Of a stretch of 64,000 nt of DNA, positions 22,442 to 36,178 are shown in pieces. Within the stretch, counting starts at the first letter, position 1. Every line of letters begins with the position of its first letter. The notes beneath the pieces were generated by a model. That model made no database searches. It saw only the letters and a program-made list of their open reading frames with translations, and was not told where the DNA came from. The position numbers and the translations under genes were made by a program. Where the stretch lies: assembly GCA_921293015.1 (NCBI GenBank), contig OV121096.1:23385729-23449728 (forward strand), read 5' to 3'. This DNA comes from Phorcus lineatus. Its lineage: Eukaryota > Mollusca > Gastropoda > Trochida > Trochidae.

Positions 22442-25400
22442 TGGTCCACACATGAACTAGAAGTGTACAATTCACTATGAGGGACATTTTACCTGCTAAG
22501 CTTGTTGTTAGGTCAAGAGATGCAGTCTGTGCCTTTTGGAAACACTTTCTTGAGAAGTGTAAATTTGGAATATCTCGAAACAGATTCATAGCTGCTTCAG
22601 GGAAGTCTTATAAATGGACAAGAAGTTGACTATAGATTCTTTTTTGGAATATTTTCAGGAAAATTGATTTATAAATGTCATACATGCGCAATATGTCTAC
22701 CGCCCAATCTTTTAAATAGTGTTTTCAGTGAAGTTTACAATTTTGAAAAGTTCACTGCAGTCAATTGTCACTGTAAACTGAGGGTTATTTATTAACATAC
22801 ATACATGGATCCCCAATCTACTGTTCTATATCGTTGAATAAGGTGCTAAATAAGTTAATGCTCAGCAATTCTGAGATGCAATTTCAAATAATTTATAACG
22901 ACTTTCAAACAAGCAAATAACAAGAGCTTGACTCGCTGACCAAATACAAGCAATTCTAATTTATTCCAAGTAGGTAAAGACTTATTTTATGAAATACTGT
23001 CAACATTATTTTCATGATCACATGACAGAGAGACACTGTCAATAAGGTGTGTTACACACTGGGAACGTTATAGAATCTTTACTCAGTTCCATGCCAAAGT
23101 ATGATATTTACCTCTTTTGTTTAAAAAAGAATTTTATTTTCTCAGGAAGACCCATTTTCCCATTCCTTTAGATTGGTTAGTTTCAATTCTTCGGAATCTT
23201 TTATGTTTATGTTATACTAACTCCATGCATTTTCTGTAGGAATAGTATACATTATCACTGCATGATGATTAGTTGAAATTTTAAGTAATAAATTCATGTG
23301 CTTTCAGTGATAAGACTTATTCAACCGATAAAAAACCAGTTTTAAGGTACAGAAATGCTAACATAATTTGAATGTGGTTAGTGCTTGTGAATTGCATGCC
23401 ATTTTGTAATTGTAACAACATTCAACAAGATATAATTTTATACTACATTTCCAGTATTGAAAAGGAAAACTTACCATTTTTCTTAGAAATTCAGTGTTCT
23501 GAGCAGCCTTTGTGTCTGAGGTAAGGGTTCAAAATGTTCAGTGTTGAATATTAATGAATTCAAGCTCATTTTAAAAAAGTGCTTTGCAGTTTGCCAACAT
23601 TGTTATGTAAGGAAAACATTGTCATATCATCAGGGTATCATTCGGGTAATTTGAACTTGAACTGTCACCTACAATCCATGTAGTTATTGCACTGCATCTT
23701 AGAATAGTATATCTCCTCTAGTAAGCGTTGCTTATTTTCAGAACCCCTCTGTCACTAATTAGAGGTCTGGCGATAATTTTTTTTACTAGAAAATTTTATA
23801 ATGTGTAGGGAGCATTAAATTAATGGTTTCTGCTGGCACTAATTATACATCTGGCACTTATTATGTGTCAAACACTTATCAGAGGCCTGGCGCTTATCAG
23901 AGGAAGTATGGTATTTAGAAATTTGATCATAACGAAGTCATAGTATATTGTTGTGAAAGTGTTTTACGAACAACCAGTGTTTGATGACAATGTGACCCTA
24001 AAGTGCTTGTAACTTGTATTCAGAGATCTCTATTTATCAAACTGGTGAACAATTTTGAAATTTGATTCCAAGTCTTTCTTCTGTATATAGATGTACATCT
24101 TGTGTCATATCATTATTCCATTGAAGAGTTTAGTGCGTGCAAACTGTAGATATTTTTGGAGAAATGGATTTTGTACTGGTGTAGTGTTTGTATGTTGTGA
24201 TGTCAGAGATAACCAGTGGCCTTCTCATCAGAAACTTTTGATGGAGACAACCGACTATTTATGAATTTATTTTCAAGGAAACGTTTTTTTAATTTCACAA
24301 ATGTTCCAATGTAAATAATAATTACAAAGAATAATGTTAGCCTATCGGGTCTATTTTCTCATGTCTCCATCTCTCATATATAGCTCTGTAAGAAAATAAA
24401 AAAAAAGGCTCATTATTTTTCAATTCAAATAATTTTACATCATTAACGTAATTCATGTTATTTAGGAAGATTTTAAGATTTCTTTTGATACTTTTTAGGT
24501 TTTTTTTGGAAACGAAAGTAGGAGAAGGATATAGACTTGCATAAAATTGCCATCCTCAAAAGTCTTGTTAGGAAGGTCCTGTGTTTGCACAAAATGAACC
24601 TTAGAAACCAAACTGCTTTTGCCAAATGTGTAGTTAGGTTTGTACTAGTCTCAGAAAATGGAAAAATCAAGATTTCAAGATAAATGTAAATACTTCATGA
24701 TATCTTAGTATCAGCTTTATCCTTTATGCCAAACTTTTATTATTTGTACTCATCGCCCTTAACTTAATACTTTAACTGGGGTTGATATGGGAATACTAAT
24801 GCCAGAAATCAGTTATTTTCCTTACCACTAATGGCTGAACTATTGCCCAAGCAGCTGTAAACAATAACACATTCACTCTCCCAGATGCTTTTTATTAGAA
24901 ATGTAAGTAAATTTTACTTAAGTATTCTAATTTTATGTTTCATAGAAAGACAAAGTGGTAATTGGGATATTGTAATCATGTTTTGTATCTTTGACGTCTT
25001 TAGATCTAACAAAAATGGTCTTGTGTTAGCTTTTGCTAAATGATTTCAAGATGTTCAATATAAGAGTGAAGTATTTATTTAGTTCATGTATCCTTTATTT
25101 TTAATGAAGACTATTTTCATTTTATTTGATTTTTTGACTATATGCTCTTCAATAACATTGACATTTAAAGGTAATACTGATTGAAAGGTAGCTGATTTTG
25201 CTTATTTGCTTATTTTCTTATTCTAGTGATTCAGCCTTATTCAACCTTTGCACATTCTCAATTAGTTTTAAGTTAGATGAGTAGCTTTTCCTCACAGACT
25301 TAAAAAAAACATTAAATCGTTTCATCATTTATGACGCCCATTGACACTACCCACATTCACAGGTCATCGCATTATACCAAAAACAATTTAATAAGGTAAT

Positions 25401-25512
25401 AATTGTGATTTTTTCAGCATTATGGTGTATTGGCTTGTTTGTTATATATCTAGAAACATTTTCCTGTCCAATGAACCCTTGGTTAGCTCTGATAAAATTC
25501 TCTGACAGGAAT

Positions 25513-25925
25513 GGCAACACTTTAAAAAATAACACAGATTGATTCAGCTTTTGAAAATGTTTTGAAAGCAAAGACCATTTAGGGTTGTTTTTTTCTCAAA
25601 ATATTTCACAGACCATTCATATATCAATCTCATTGAAACCAGCTCCTTTAAATGAAGTTTTAAAACCACCTCCTCCTTGATGTTAATCATGAATTTGTCA
25701 GCATTTTGATGTTTTTGTTTATGTATGTAGATTTCTATTCCTATCTTAGAAACCCATAGTTATAAGTAGCAGCTAAGAGAAAATGCAATGGCAGCAGTGG
25801 CAATACTAAATAACACAGATTGATTCAGCGTTTAAAATGTTTTGAAACCAAAGACTATATAGTTCCATTTAATATTACTCACAAGCCATGAATAGATCAG
25901 TCTCATTAAAATCAGATTTACCCAG
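25513..25925. repeat. Direct duplication, copies about 285 bp apart
   Basis: The 25513-25660 and 25798-25925 segments share aacacagattgattcag, aaatgttttgaaa-caaaga, and a later atca-tctcatt-aaa-cag segment, with moderate divergence. Confidence 0.75.
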
Positions 25926-25954
25926 CACTCGGCATGGTCTTTTCTAGTGACTTG

Positions 25955-26134
25955 CACCTTCATGAAATATCAACCAGTGATCCATGATGAATTCTCTAAC
26001 CCTGCTGCTAATGATCACCTTCATGAAATATCAACCAGTGATCCATGATGAATTCTCTAACCCTGCTGCTAATGATCGCCTTCATGAAATATCAACCAGT
26101 GATCCATGATGAATTCTCTAACCCTGCTGCTAAT
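25955..26134. repeat. 61-bp tandem repeat, 3 copies
   Basis: Three almost identical 61-bp units beginning at 25955, 26016 and 26077 (caccttcatgaaatatcaac onward); the third is cut slightly short. Lies in the probable 3' UTR or downstream flank of NUP210. Confidence 0.95.
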
Positions 26135-26576
26135 TGGCTGGACTGAAACTCACCAGCAGCAATGATCAAAACCTTTTGTTAAGTGTTTGATAATATCTCA
26201 TATGAATGAGACTGCATAGAGATCTAGAATGAGTCTCATTGAATTGAAATAGGCCAGCCAATGCATTTTGTTAGCCATTTACCCACTGATTTTATTGATG
26301 CCAAAACCATCGCATGCTTCCCTATAACATCTTCACAGAGAGACTGTCCTAAGAGTGTGTACCAAGCAAAACTGTGTTTTGGCTGTTTAAGGGTTAATCA
26401 TAGGTCTTCATTTAAACTTCCAAACTCGGCACTTTTGCCAAAAAATGAAGTGATTTCCTTTTTATACCTTGAGAGTAAGGCCAGTGCTTAGATTATGTAT
26501 ACTTGTGTTTGAGGTGTTAATGTTAGTGTTGGAATGTTTTGTAAGATATGTGCGAGAGATTGTCATTGAAAATGTA

Positions 26577-26582
26577 AATAAA
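26577..26582 (+). promoter_or_regulatory. Candidate poly(A) signal AATAAA
   Basis: AATAAA followed within about 20 bases by a GT-rich stretch (tttgtttgttgttg). This is the best-formed poly(A) context downstream of the NUP210 stop, but about 4.1 kb away; the nearer AATAAA at 23287 is an alternative. Confidence 0.35.
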
Positions 26583-26821
26583 ACTTGTCTGAATATAACT
26601 TTGTTTGTTGTTGAACGTGAGATAAACTGAATAAATAACTCTTGAATGCAAGGTAAGACCAATGATGTTAATTTTGCAGGGGATGCAATAGCCAAAGTTC
26701 TTAACTATCCAAGGGGTTGAAGCTTGGATGGAATTATTTTGGCTTGGGACATCAGTTGTTACAAAATGTTTGAACATTATCAAGACAGTGACACACTACT
26801 TCAAGATTGATCACAAAGTTG

Positions 26822-27281
26822 TTAAAGAGCCACTACGTGATTTTCCTAACGTATTATTTACCTTTGATACGAACCTAAATGTCATATGTGGCGATATAAA
26901 ACCAAAACATCTTAACTTTTCATGTCCAAAAGACATATATATGACAAATACTGGTTTACCATGAAAATCGAAAAACAGTCTTTTAAATGCAGAGGTGTAG
27001 ATATCACGTCCAATATACATGGATACTAGTTATATAACCTAACAAACGCTATCAACTACTAACTGCCCTCCTGGCTTTTTTAGATAAGTCTCCAAAATTA
27101 CGTTTGACTATTCGGTTTTCGATCATAATTACGACGTTCTACCTTCATATTGTCACTGTAAAAAACCCCAATAAGCTTTAAAATGTGTCTTTTTGGTATC
27201 AGTCGATACTTCGCGACCAAATGACACCACTGATTAGGCTTGGTATATATGACTCCAACAACTCACGGAGTGGCTCTTTAA
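26822..27281. mobile_element. TTAA-flanked inverted-repeat element (MITE), 460 bp
   Basis: Left end TTAAAGAGCCACTACGTG and right end CACGGAGTGGCTCTTTAA form an 18-bp terminal inverted repeat with one mismatch, including TTAA at both ends. No transposase ORF inside. The TTAA target suggests a Kolobok/T2-like or piggyBac-like helper; the superfamily is not certain. Confidence 0.8.
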
Positions 27282-28067
27282 GTTAAAATCTGCCAGCAAA
27301 CACTTTCTCAATTGATAAAGACAGATTCACTTCGAAGGCAAATGATATTGATAAAATCAAAATACCTAATCCGAATGTGTATAATTTATTCCCGGCTATG
27401 ATAGAGTGGTTGGAAAACTGCTGGATTTTGTCAAATGGGAACCGAAATAATTGTACGTCTTTGTTTTCAAGTAATTTTCTTAGGAACACACTACATAAGT
27501 AATTCAAATAAACAACTTTCCTTCAAACAAGTGCATAAGTCTCTATAACATATAACATTCAGTTTCGACTCTTTCCTGAGCTTCTGACCTCTTAAGTTTG
27601 TTTTCTCGTCTCGTTTCATTTTTTTTGTTGACAAGAAATAGAAGGGCTCACATATACGCTGCAATTTACTATTAGCCACATGTGAAAATTCATTTCACTA
27701 TATGTAAAAGTGTGTAGAATAACCACATCTTTTCACCAAGTTCATTCAAACATTCAAAGGCAGTAACTCGATCAAAAATAATATTTTAAAAATGGCTTTC
27801 GTACTTGATAAAGAGTATCATCAGAGGTAACTACAACAATTTTCTCATCTGGATGTAATAGTTTGCGAGAAGCCTGTCCCCATTGTACAGTCCATATATT
27901 GATGTTTTAATGGAAACGCCAAAGAAGTTAAATTCTAAAGTTGTAAATAGTCTACATTGTAGAGATGGTCATAGTTAAAAAGTGTGCAAAGTTTGGTCGC
28001 TCCGCAGCTGTGCTTTTGGAAAACATAAGTAGACAGAATGATCACTATACATCCCAGCTTGCTTCGT

Positions 28068-28344
28068 GAGGTGATGTTTAAGGCCGCTTTCAAGATTATT
28101 TCACTTATATCGCGGCTGCTAGTATTATTGCAGGGAGAAATCCCGCAACACCATCGTGGCTATGGATTGCGTTAAAACCTGTGAGCATCGGCTGGAACTA
28201 GCGAACCATGGGTGGTGCTGCGCTGAAATTCAGTGTAGCATTGCACCCAAACCTGACTGCGTGTAGAACAGTTCTCTACTGCAGACAAAGTTGCCGAGCC
28301 CCTGGCGTGATTCGAACCACGAACCTCTTGATCCGAAGCCGAAG
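28068..28344 (-). mobile_element. tRNA-derived SINE, reverse strand, truncated head
   Basis: On the minus strand it reads the B box ggttcgaatcac, the SINE body and the 3' domain ataagtgaaataatcttgaa, ending in acatcacctc. Flanked by a perfect 14-bp duplication ccagcttgcttcgt at 28054-28067 and 28345-28358. The A-box part is missing. Confidence 0.9.
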
Positions 28345-28359
28345 CCAGCTTGCTTCGTA

Positions 28360-30722
28360 GCAGGAATATAAATATATGTGAACATAGCAGTTTTGTATGG
28401 CACATTTGCCAGATACTCCTAAAAGTCATGTTTGGTGTTTTATTTATCTAGGTGCCTTTGTAATTTTGCGAGATCCACTTCCACATGAGCCTTAAATAGC
28501 CATGCGTGTCAGTGTTGTTTTTCTCTTGGAAGTGGTATAAGTAATAAAACGTTTGCGAGACTAACGGATGAGTTCACCTTTGTTGTTAGACTCTTCTGGT
28601 AGAACAAATGCGAGAAGCCACTATGTATATACATTACATCCTTCCAGTGGATATAATAAACAAGTTCCTTATACTTCAAAGACCTGGCCGTCCTGAAGAA
28701 GCATGCTTTGGTGGATGTATACGTTATATTGCTTGATCCACCAAAAATAACATGGAAAACAGCAATTTTAGACTCTTTCACTCACTGGTATGAAAGCATA
28801 TCTTTGCTCATCTGCAAAAGAAATATGTGGTTTTTTAAAATAAAATATTGATATCAGACATTGAACATCGCATTAAAAATGCCTTAACCCGAGGTTTATG
28901 TTTTTCAACATCTCGTAAATTAATTTTCACGCATTTTGAAATATGCAAAAAAGTTGTAGCCGCGTTATATTGCTTCTAGTGCAAGGTCGCGGCTCACAAT
29001 TTAAATCACTGCTCATAACATATGACGGTAGTTATATCTTAGGAAAAAACTTACTAACCACCAAAGTCGCACCACAAAAACTTAAATAACGTGCTAGTGA
29101 CTCAGTGTTATGGGATTGGTTGACTTCAACTTTGTCTCAAACTTTTTGTGGTTTTCATTGTTTCAAAAGTTTTTACAAGTTTGGGAAAAGTTTTTTTTGC
29201 CGATGAAGTTTTTGCATCGTATAATGATTCAGTACGTTACAAATTTAATAATTATTAAGGATATATGCAAATTATGAAATATTCATAATACTCCATTATC
29301 AATTAACAAACGTAAAAGACCTTATACATAAAAGTCATATATCCCTTCCTTATTTTTCAAATCGTACCAAATATAAAATAACTGACTTTAAATGATTGAT
29401 GTTGATGAGGTAACAGTTTTTATGTTTGGAAAAACAACTATGCTCTGGATAGGCGATATTTCAACATGGTCTAATGTCTTTATTTTCTTAAAAAACATGA
29501 CCAAGTATTCCAATACCTCAACCACATAAGAATCACTTGAGGCTGGTTGCATGACTGCAGGAGTCGAACATGAAGAATGCTGTTGAAATGCAGTCGGAAT
29601 ATTTCGAATGCCTGTCACAGCAGCAGTGTCTTATACTGGCTCCGTTAAAGGCATTCGCTTACTTGGAAGAATTCGAGGCGGGTTGATATGTTTCAGGTCT
29701 CTATGTAAACAAGCAGAATCTCTCAGCCGTATAATATTTAGAATGCCGTTGGATTTTAAAAACTTCTTTCCGATTTACTCCAAACGGGTCACAAGACTGA
29801 ATCCGAGGAAATGGAATGTGGCGAAAACAACAAGGAAGTTTATGACTCACTTCAAGTTTAAATTTATCTTAAGGAATTTTCATTCTAACTGCATTCTAAC
29901 TTAATCGGTCTCTAAAATGAAGTTTATATTTCACAAGGTAGGAATTCGTTGATAAAGAACAAGAATGCAGCTTCCTATAAAACCCGTTGAGTTCTGTATC
30001 TGGTGCCGTTATATCGATGCTAAGTAATGTAGAATATATTTTGATTGCTCTTTTAGATACGTATCAAATTAATGATAAATATTCGCCATATGTTATCCAT
30101 TCTTTTTACCTTATATGAAATGTCCTATAAGTTTTATCAAAGCTTACCCAATTGTATATATATTTTAGAAGATTGTACAATGAAGCCAAACCTCACATCG
30201 TCGCAATAAATGTAATCCCCAATCCATGGGACTTAGTTGTGTCGTTGATTCAAATGTACGAATTCATATGTTGCTGCCAAAACATACTAGACATCACACA
30301 TGGCAACTATAAAGTACGTGCATGTTTAATATTATTCTTAGCGCTTTTTACTGCAAATATGCCTGTAAATTTACATCCGCTCGTATATTCCTACCATATG
30401 CTCGCACGGCCAGAAGCAGTTTGCGCCTATACAAACATGAGTCATCTAGTTCAATACATTTGTTATCGTTAACTGCATTTGACCTTTTGTTAACCTGCGT
30501 TAATGAAGGACATTCTTCTCAAATCCCAAATGGACGACTTTTTTTCTTATAGATTCTATTCTTCACAACGACATTATATCTTAACTCTCCTGCTTAGAAT
30601 GAAGTAGTTGTATACTAGCATGACATCATCCTTCACCAACTAAAATTCTGGAATGCCAATCAAAGATCATCTGTAGAATAAAAAATCTGAATAACTTTTC
30701 ATTAAAGTTTTTGCTTTTTAAG
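28360..30722. other. Intergenic, nothing recognised
   Basis: AT-rich sequence with scattered short open frames but no recognisable exon, RNA gene or repeat copy that I can support. Confidence 0.4.
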
Positions 30723-31262
30723 TTTATCCTAATTTTTAGTTTGGGTGAAAGTGTTCATTATACTATATGGTTTATAGGTTTATCCTAAGTTATAGTTTGG
30801 GTGTAAGTGTTCATTAAACTATTTGGTTTATCCTAAGTTATAGTTTGTGTGTAAGTGTTCATTAAACTATATGGTTTATAGGTTTATCCCAAGTTATAGT
30901 TTGAGTGTAACTGTTCATTAAACTATATGGTTTATAGGTTTATCCTAAGTTATAGTTTGGGTGTAAGTGTTCATTAAACTATATGGTTTGTAGGTTTATC
31001 CTAAGTTATAGTTTGGGTGTAAGTGTTCATTAAACTATACGGTTTGTAGGCTTATCCTAAGTTATAGTTTGGGTGTAGATGTCACAAGTTCATTAAACTA
31101 TATGGTTTGTAGGTTTAACCTAATTCAATTCCAAATGATCGACCTTTTGATAGATTCTAATATGTCGAACGAGTTTGTAGGTTTATTTTAAGTTTGGGTT
31201 TGGGTATAACTTTCATTAAACTATTTGGTTTGTAGGTTTATCCTAAGTTTTGATTTTGGGAA
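30723..31262. repeat. 56-bp minisatellite, about 9 copies
   Basis: Unit begins tttatcctaagttatagttt, continues gggtgtaagtgttcattaaa and ends ctatatggtttatagg. Early units are near-identical; one lacks the last 8 bp, one has an insertion, and copies after about 31113 are diverged. Confidence 0.93.
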
Positions 31263-31816
31263 TAAATGATTCAAAACCTGTTTCGGATTTCAACGTGAAA
31301 TAATTTTGACAAGACTAGATAAGCAGGGAATGGAGGAAAAGGATTACTGTCTCATCACAACATGATAGCCAATATTCATCAGAGTTCAGTTCAAAATTTA
31401 ATGAATATCGGATAATCATAATAGAATATTAATTTAAAGTTAATGATAGTATTGGTTGAATCTTTTCCTTTTTTAAAAATTCTACAAAGACATTTCTGAA
31501 CTGACGTAGCTATTCTTGATCTAATGTTAGTATACTTGATGTCTGTATCAAAACAATCCTTTTCATTTCCGTGATCTTATATCATAGTTTAATGTTCATT
31601 TGCAATAATTAACTTATTTTCAATGAATGTCCCCAAATGCAAATATGCATTTCACAAAAAAGGTTAACATTTGAAGTTGCTTTATAGGTTTTTTAATGTA
31701 TAAAATATTCTCACGAAGTTTTAGCAAATCATTCAAGTCAGATTTCCTAAAATCGCTTTCAAACGTGACAAATCAATTTATTTCAGTATTTTGCGCTATG
31801 ATAATCGTTTTGATTA

Positions 31817-32030
31817 GATTCAAATCACTTATATAAAATCGTTATTTATATAAGTTACCCACGGCATAAACACTTTTGATTTCGATAAAATTCAAATCAA
31901 TAATATAAAATCGTTGTTTATATAAACTACCAATGCATGGCATAAACACCTTTGATCTCGATAAGATTCAAATCATTAATATAAAATCGTTGTTTATATA
32001 GGTTACCAATGCATGGCATAAATACGTTAT
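31817..32030. repeat. 72-76-bp tandem repeat, 3 copies
   Basis: Units start at 31817, 31889 and 31965 (attcaaatca-taatataaaatc) and include ttgtttatata and ggcataaacac. The last two units are closest to each other. Confidence 0.9.
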
Positions 32031-33180
32031 TAAGTGTAACTCGCATCATCTGTAAACTCGTCTTTTTGTGAGATTTACAAAAAGTTAGTAAAATAATGAC
32101 ATTTTAATTAACATTTAAACTTTTTCTTCAATCAAATATACTGAACCCAAATGAATTTTAATTCTATTTCGGTGGGCATATTGTTTGACAATTCTATGAC
32201 GTCATACATGTAAACGCACGGAGAGCATGTACAGCTAGTTTGCGTTCATGTAACAGCATTTCCAGATCTGAACTAACAAAATACATTACCACACTGCCTT
32301 ACACAGATAATTAAATACTCCTTGTAATTAAAAATACCTTCTACGCACCTCATATGAAGTAGGCCTTCCACAAGCCGAACGTGCTTAGCAGAAATGAAAT
32401 GATATATATATGTAGGTAATAAATGATTATCAAGTGATTAACCTCTTTACTTATCAGTTCTAAAATAAACAAGTATATGGCATGGTTGTAAGACTGTTTC
32501 ATTGAATAAGGCCTGCGATTGTTTATTAAGGGGGGTTATTTCAGAATATTTTATGAATCTTTTTTGTCAATCGTTACACAAACATTTAGGCATAATAGAA
32601 ATATTATTACATATGTACCTTGATATAAATATATAAATGTGTTCCTACTAGTAGCAAGTGTAGGTAAGTTTGTAACATTCAATTATAGTTTCTTGTGCAT
32701 GTTTCTGTGTAAATCTAAACGGTACTTATGTCTTATATATACACCATAGATAAACCATGTACCCAATCATTCTTAACGTTTTCTATTCACTGGTATTTTC
32801 ATCAGGACCCCTGTTAGTTCAAAATAAGAATACATTGAAGAGGGTTGTCAAAGCTGCAGAAAAAATTACCGATTTTTTTGTGCCGGATTTAGACACTATA
32901 CAAATTTATCATTAAATTGCCCGAGGATTGTTGCCTTTGACAAGAACTAGGACAAAAACACCACATGGATGTGTATCAAAACCTATATTTCTTAACAAAC
33001 ATTGCTGAGTTACCAGCCAACGTCTATATGCTTGTTGAACGTCTTACTCATATCAAAAAGAATTAATTGTAACTGGATTTTGCTATCTGGTAAACTGTGT
33101 TCAGTATCTTTCTAAATCTTATATAAGCTTATTTATTCTCCCCGTTGTCTTTTGATTTATCATTGTAGAGACTCAATTTT
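32031..33180. other. Intergenic, nothing recognised
   Basis: AT-rich with no supportable gene, RNA or repeat. Confidence 0.35.
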
Positions 33181-33183
33181 TTT

Positions 33184-33252
33184 AATTCATTCATTGATTC
33201 ATTCATTGATTTATTCAGTAAGTCAGTTATTTATTCATTCATTCATTCATTC
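33184..33252. repeat. ATTC/ATTG tetranucleotide microsatellite
   Basis: Runs of attcattcattgattcattc, interrupted once. A looser, degenerate patch of the same motif recurs at about 33690-33760. Confidence 0.85.
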
Positions 33253-34804
33253 TTTTTATTTCAGAAACCCTGTTACAAATGGGGACTTCAACCCAGGGTA
33301 GTAGAAGCCCAATGGAAATAATTGTATGGACCTTTTCAGATTTCTGATTTTTTTTATATCTTTAGTGAATATAATAAAAATTAAAGCTCTAGGTCTGTAG
33401 TTACTGTTACTTCGTCAACTTGATATAGTAACAGTCTGTGGTTGTGACATACTTAAGAATATAAAGTTATTACATGATGGACACAAGATGCAAAACTTCA
33501 AGAAAGATTACTTGAAATTTATGATATCATGATACAACATCAACTCTTAAAGACACTTGTCTTGTACACCAATTTCTAAATTATGGATAAAATTACTTTA
33601 GATTAAATAGATCATGATATAACATCCATTTTGTATAAAATTTATCTGCATTATTTTTTCTAAAAGCTATATTTTTTCAATGATATACCTATTATACATT
33701 CATTTCGATCATTCATTCAATTTCGTCCATCCATTCAATCATACATACATTCAATTCATTTTCACTAATGTTCTAATCTGATTTATTCGTTTTATTCATT
33801 AAATTCAAATGTTTTCCCCGTAAATCATTAAATCAAATTATGTCGAGAGATAATTTTATTATACAAAAATAAAACAAAAGCAATTTATCAAGCTCGTGCT
33901 CATTGTTGTCAAATAAATTTTACATACATGTACACACATACTCGTAATGTGAAAACATATTTTATAAAATCATTTTTGATGGTTTAATGTAATATGTATG
34001 CCTGTGTATGTTAGTAATCATACTTAAATCAATGTGTTCCCTTTTCGTATGTAAAAACCAATACAGCGAAGACTCAACATACACCATATTCACGAGAAGG
34101 ATTTGTTAACAGACATATGAGACCATATCTCGAACTCCGGGGTTTTGTGTTTGCAGGAAATGAGCTGATAACAGCCGAGATAATTTGGAAATCACTGTTA
34201 CTGGATGTGATGTTTTCCATGTAAATCAATATTTCATTAAGGCGAGTAGCCCACACGCGATCCGTTTACTTTCAGCGCTGGTGGTTTGATAACGTTTTAG
34301 CACGTACACTCGACATACAGTAGTCATGTGCCCGCTACTGTATGTCCAGACTGGCACTCAGTCAATGAAACGTTATTTTAAGCATAGCGTTGAACTTTTA
34401 TAGCGTTATGTCATGGGTCTTGCTTTTTTATTTTCAGGAAGATATAAATTCTTTGAGATGGTTTTTATATATTGTTTGAGGACTTAACTGAGGATATCTT
34501 ACAACTGCTTGACAACTGAAATCTGGACACCCCAATACATAATACCAAGTTTTGACGCGCTTCAAGTTTTGTGGTAAGATGGTAAGATATTACAGTTTTG
34601 ATGTAACTTGATTAAATAAATGTCCTCGTCACAATTTTATAAAAAATGTTCCCATTTCATTTAGTTTCATCCCTGTTTATGATATTGGCAAAATGTTAAA
34701 ATACTTATTTAATATGAGCCAACACAATCTTTGTTTTAATATATACGATATTATACTTTGACATCTTATGAATCTGGCAATACAATCACTCTCATTCAAT
34801 TTTC

Positions 34805-35169
34805 TTAGGAAAAAGGTAAAAACATAACCACATTTTTTTTTAATTTATTAATTTTTTTTCCCGAATGAATAAAAGTTTATGCAAAATGGATTATTTTCAG
34901 AGGGTCAAACACCTCATTACGTAACCCGATTATCCGTAGTGATAGAAGAAAGTAACAATCATCAAACAAAAACTGTTAGCGGCCATTTTCGTGTGAACAC
35001 CTTTAATCATTTAAGGTAGGGAAATGGATTTGCGTAACTTAACCGAACATGTTACGTTCGATTTAGAACTGCTTCTGTGAATTAAAACAGATATCAGTGC
35101 ATTAAGTAACATTTATTTTCGTTTTCGTGAGATCCTTTGTTTACCTAAAACGTGCTATTGTCCCTTTAA
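34805..35169. mobile_element. TTAA-type MITE copy, left end decayed
   Basis: Interior matches the 55781-56133 element (ttatgcaaaatg-attat, cagagggt, cggccattt, gtgtgaaca, aggtagggaaatggatt). The right end is acgtgctattgtcccTTTAA at 35150-35169. The left terminal repeat is no longer clear. Confidence 0.7.
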
Positions 35170-35929
35170 GATTATAGTTTGGTTATAGTTGAAACTTGTC
35201 CAAGGTAATGCTGCAATACCCTATAGTTCAAAGCTCATTGCTAAGCATCAGGAATTCTGTATCTGTGTAAGTACCCGGCCTGCTCGGGCATCTAGAGAGG
35301 ACGTATTATTACGTATAGTTCTCGAAGGTTTCATTGTTACGAATAGTCGCAGAGCTATTACGAGCTTCCTCACTGAAATAAACTTATCATCAATGATATA
35401 ATTTATAGCTGTTGAAATACACAGACTTGTCACATTACTGAACTGCAACATTAAAATGAATAAAGCGCCACTGAGTATGGTGTGTAATTTATCGAGGAGA
35501 CCTTACTGTTGCTGGAATAGACAGTTATTGCAAATTAGGGTCAAGATTTTCTCAGTGCTAAGATGGTGGTAAGATGGCTTCTGTAAATGAATATATGGTT
35601 TTCTCGTTTCTCGAGCTTATAGAAAACAAGTAATTGTCAAAACAATCTAAATAAATTTAAATATACAATTCCATATCGCGTTACCATAGTATGATATGAT
35701 ATTAAAACTGTTTATCTAAATTTGTTGGTACTTGGGCATTTATCTACGCAAAGTATATATATAATTTCTGTTTTGGCAGGTACCAAAACCCCACTCACAT
35801 TTATATAAAATACTTGAAAGCACTGCGAATTAGGCTCATGACCTCTTAACAATAAAAATACTACTAAATATTTCGAGTAGCAAGCCCAGTGCCTAATTTA
35901 CATTTTATTGCCGTAATAAAGTGATATGT

Positions 35930-36178
35930 GCGATCCAATAAATCATGTACTATTCGAAACTTCCAATTAAAGCAATCTAAAATAAATGTTTGAATCCTGG
36001 TTTGCAAAACGATTTCGATTTCCGAGTTATACTTTCGAATAATAAACCAAGTATCAAACCAAGTGTCTATTTTAGAATGTCTTGTTTGTCATGTAGCTAT
36101 TCTTTATCCATTGAAATATGTTCTATTCGAAACTACCAAATAAGCAATCTAAAAAACTTGTTTTTATCCGGGTTCCCT
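35930..36178. repeat. Direct repeat, two copies about 173 bp apart
   Basis: Both the 35948 and 36121 regions carry ctattcgaaact-ccaa, then agcaatctaaaa and a t-ttt-atcc-gg segment. Diverged tandem copies. Confidence 0.7.

Larger units (their letters stand above)
22442..26610 (+). other. Probable NUP210 3' UTR / downstream flank
   Basis: AT-rich, no coding exon recognised. Possible AATAAA signals lie at 23287-23292, 24395-24400 and 26577-26582. The last is followed by a T/GT-rich stretch (about 26596-26613) as expected at a cleavage site. Which one is used cannot be decided from sequence. Two repeat blocks (25513-25925 and 25955-26134) lie inside. Confidence 0.45.
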
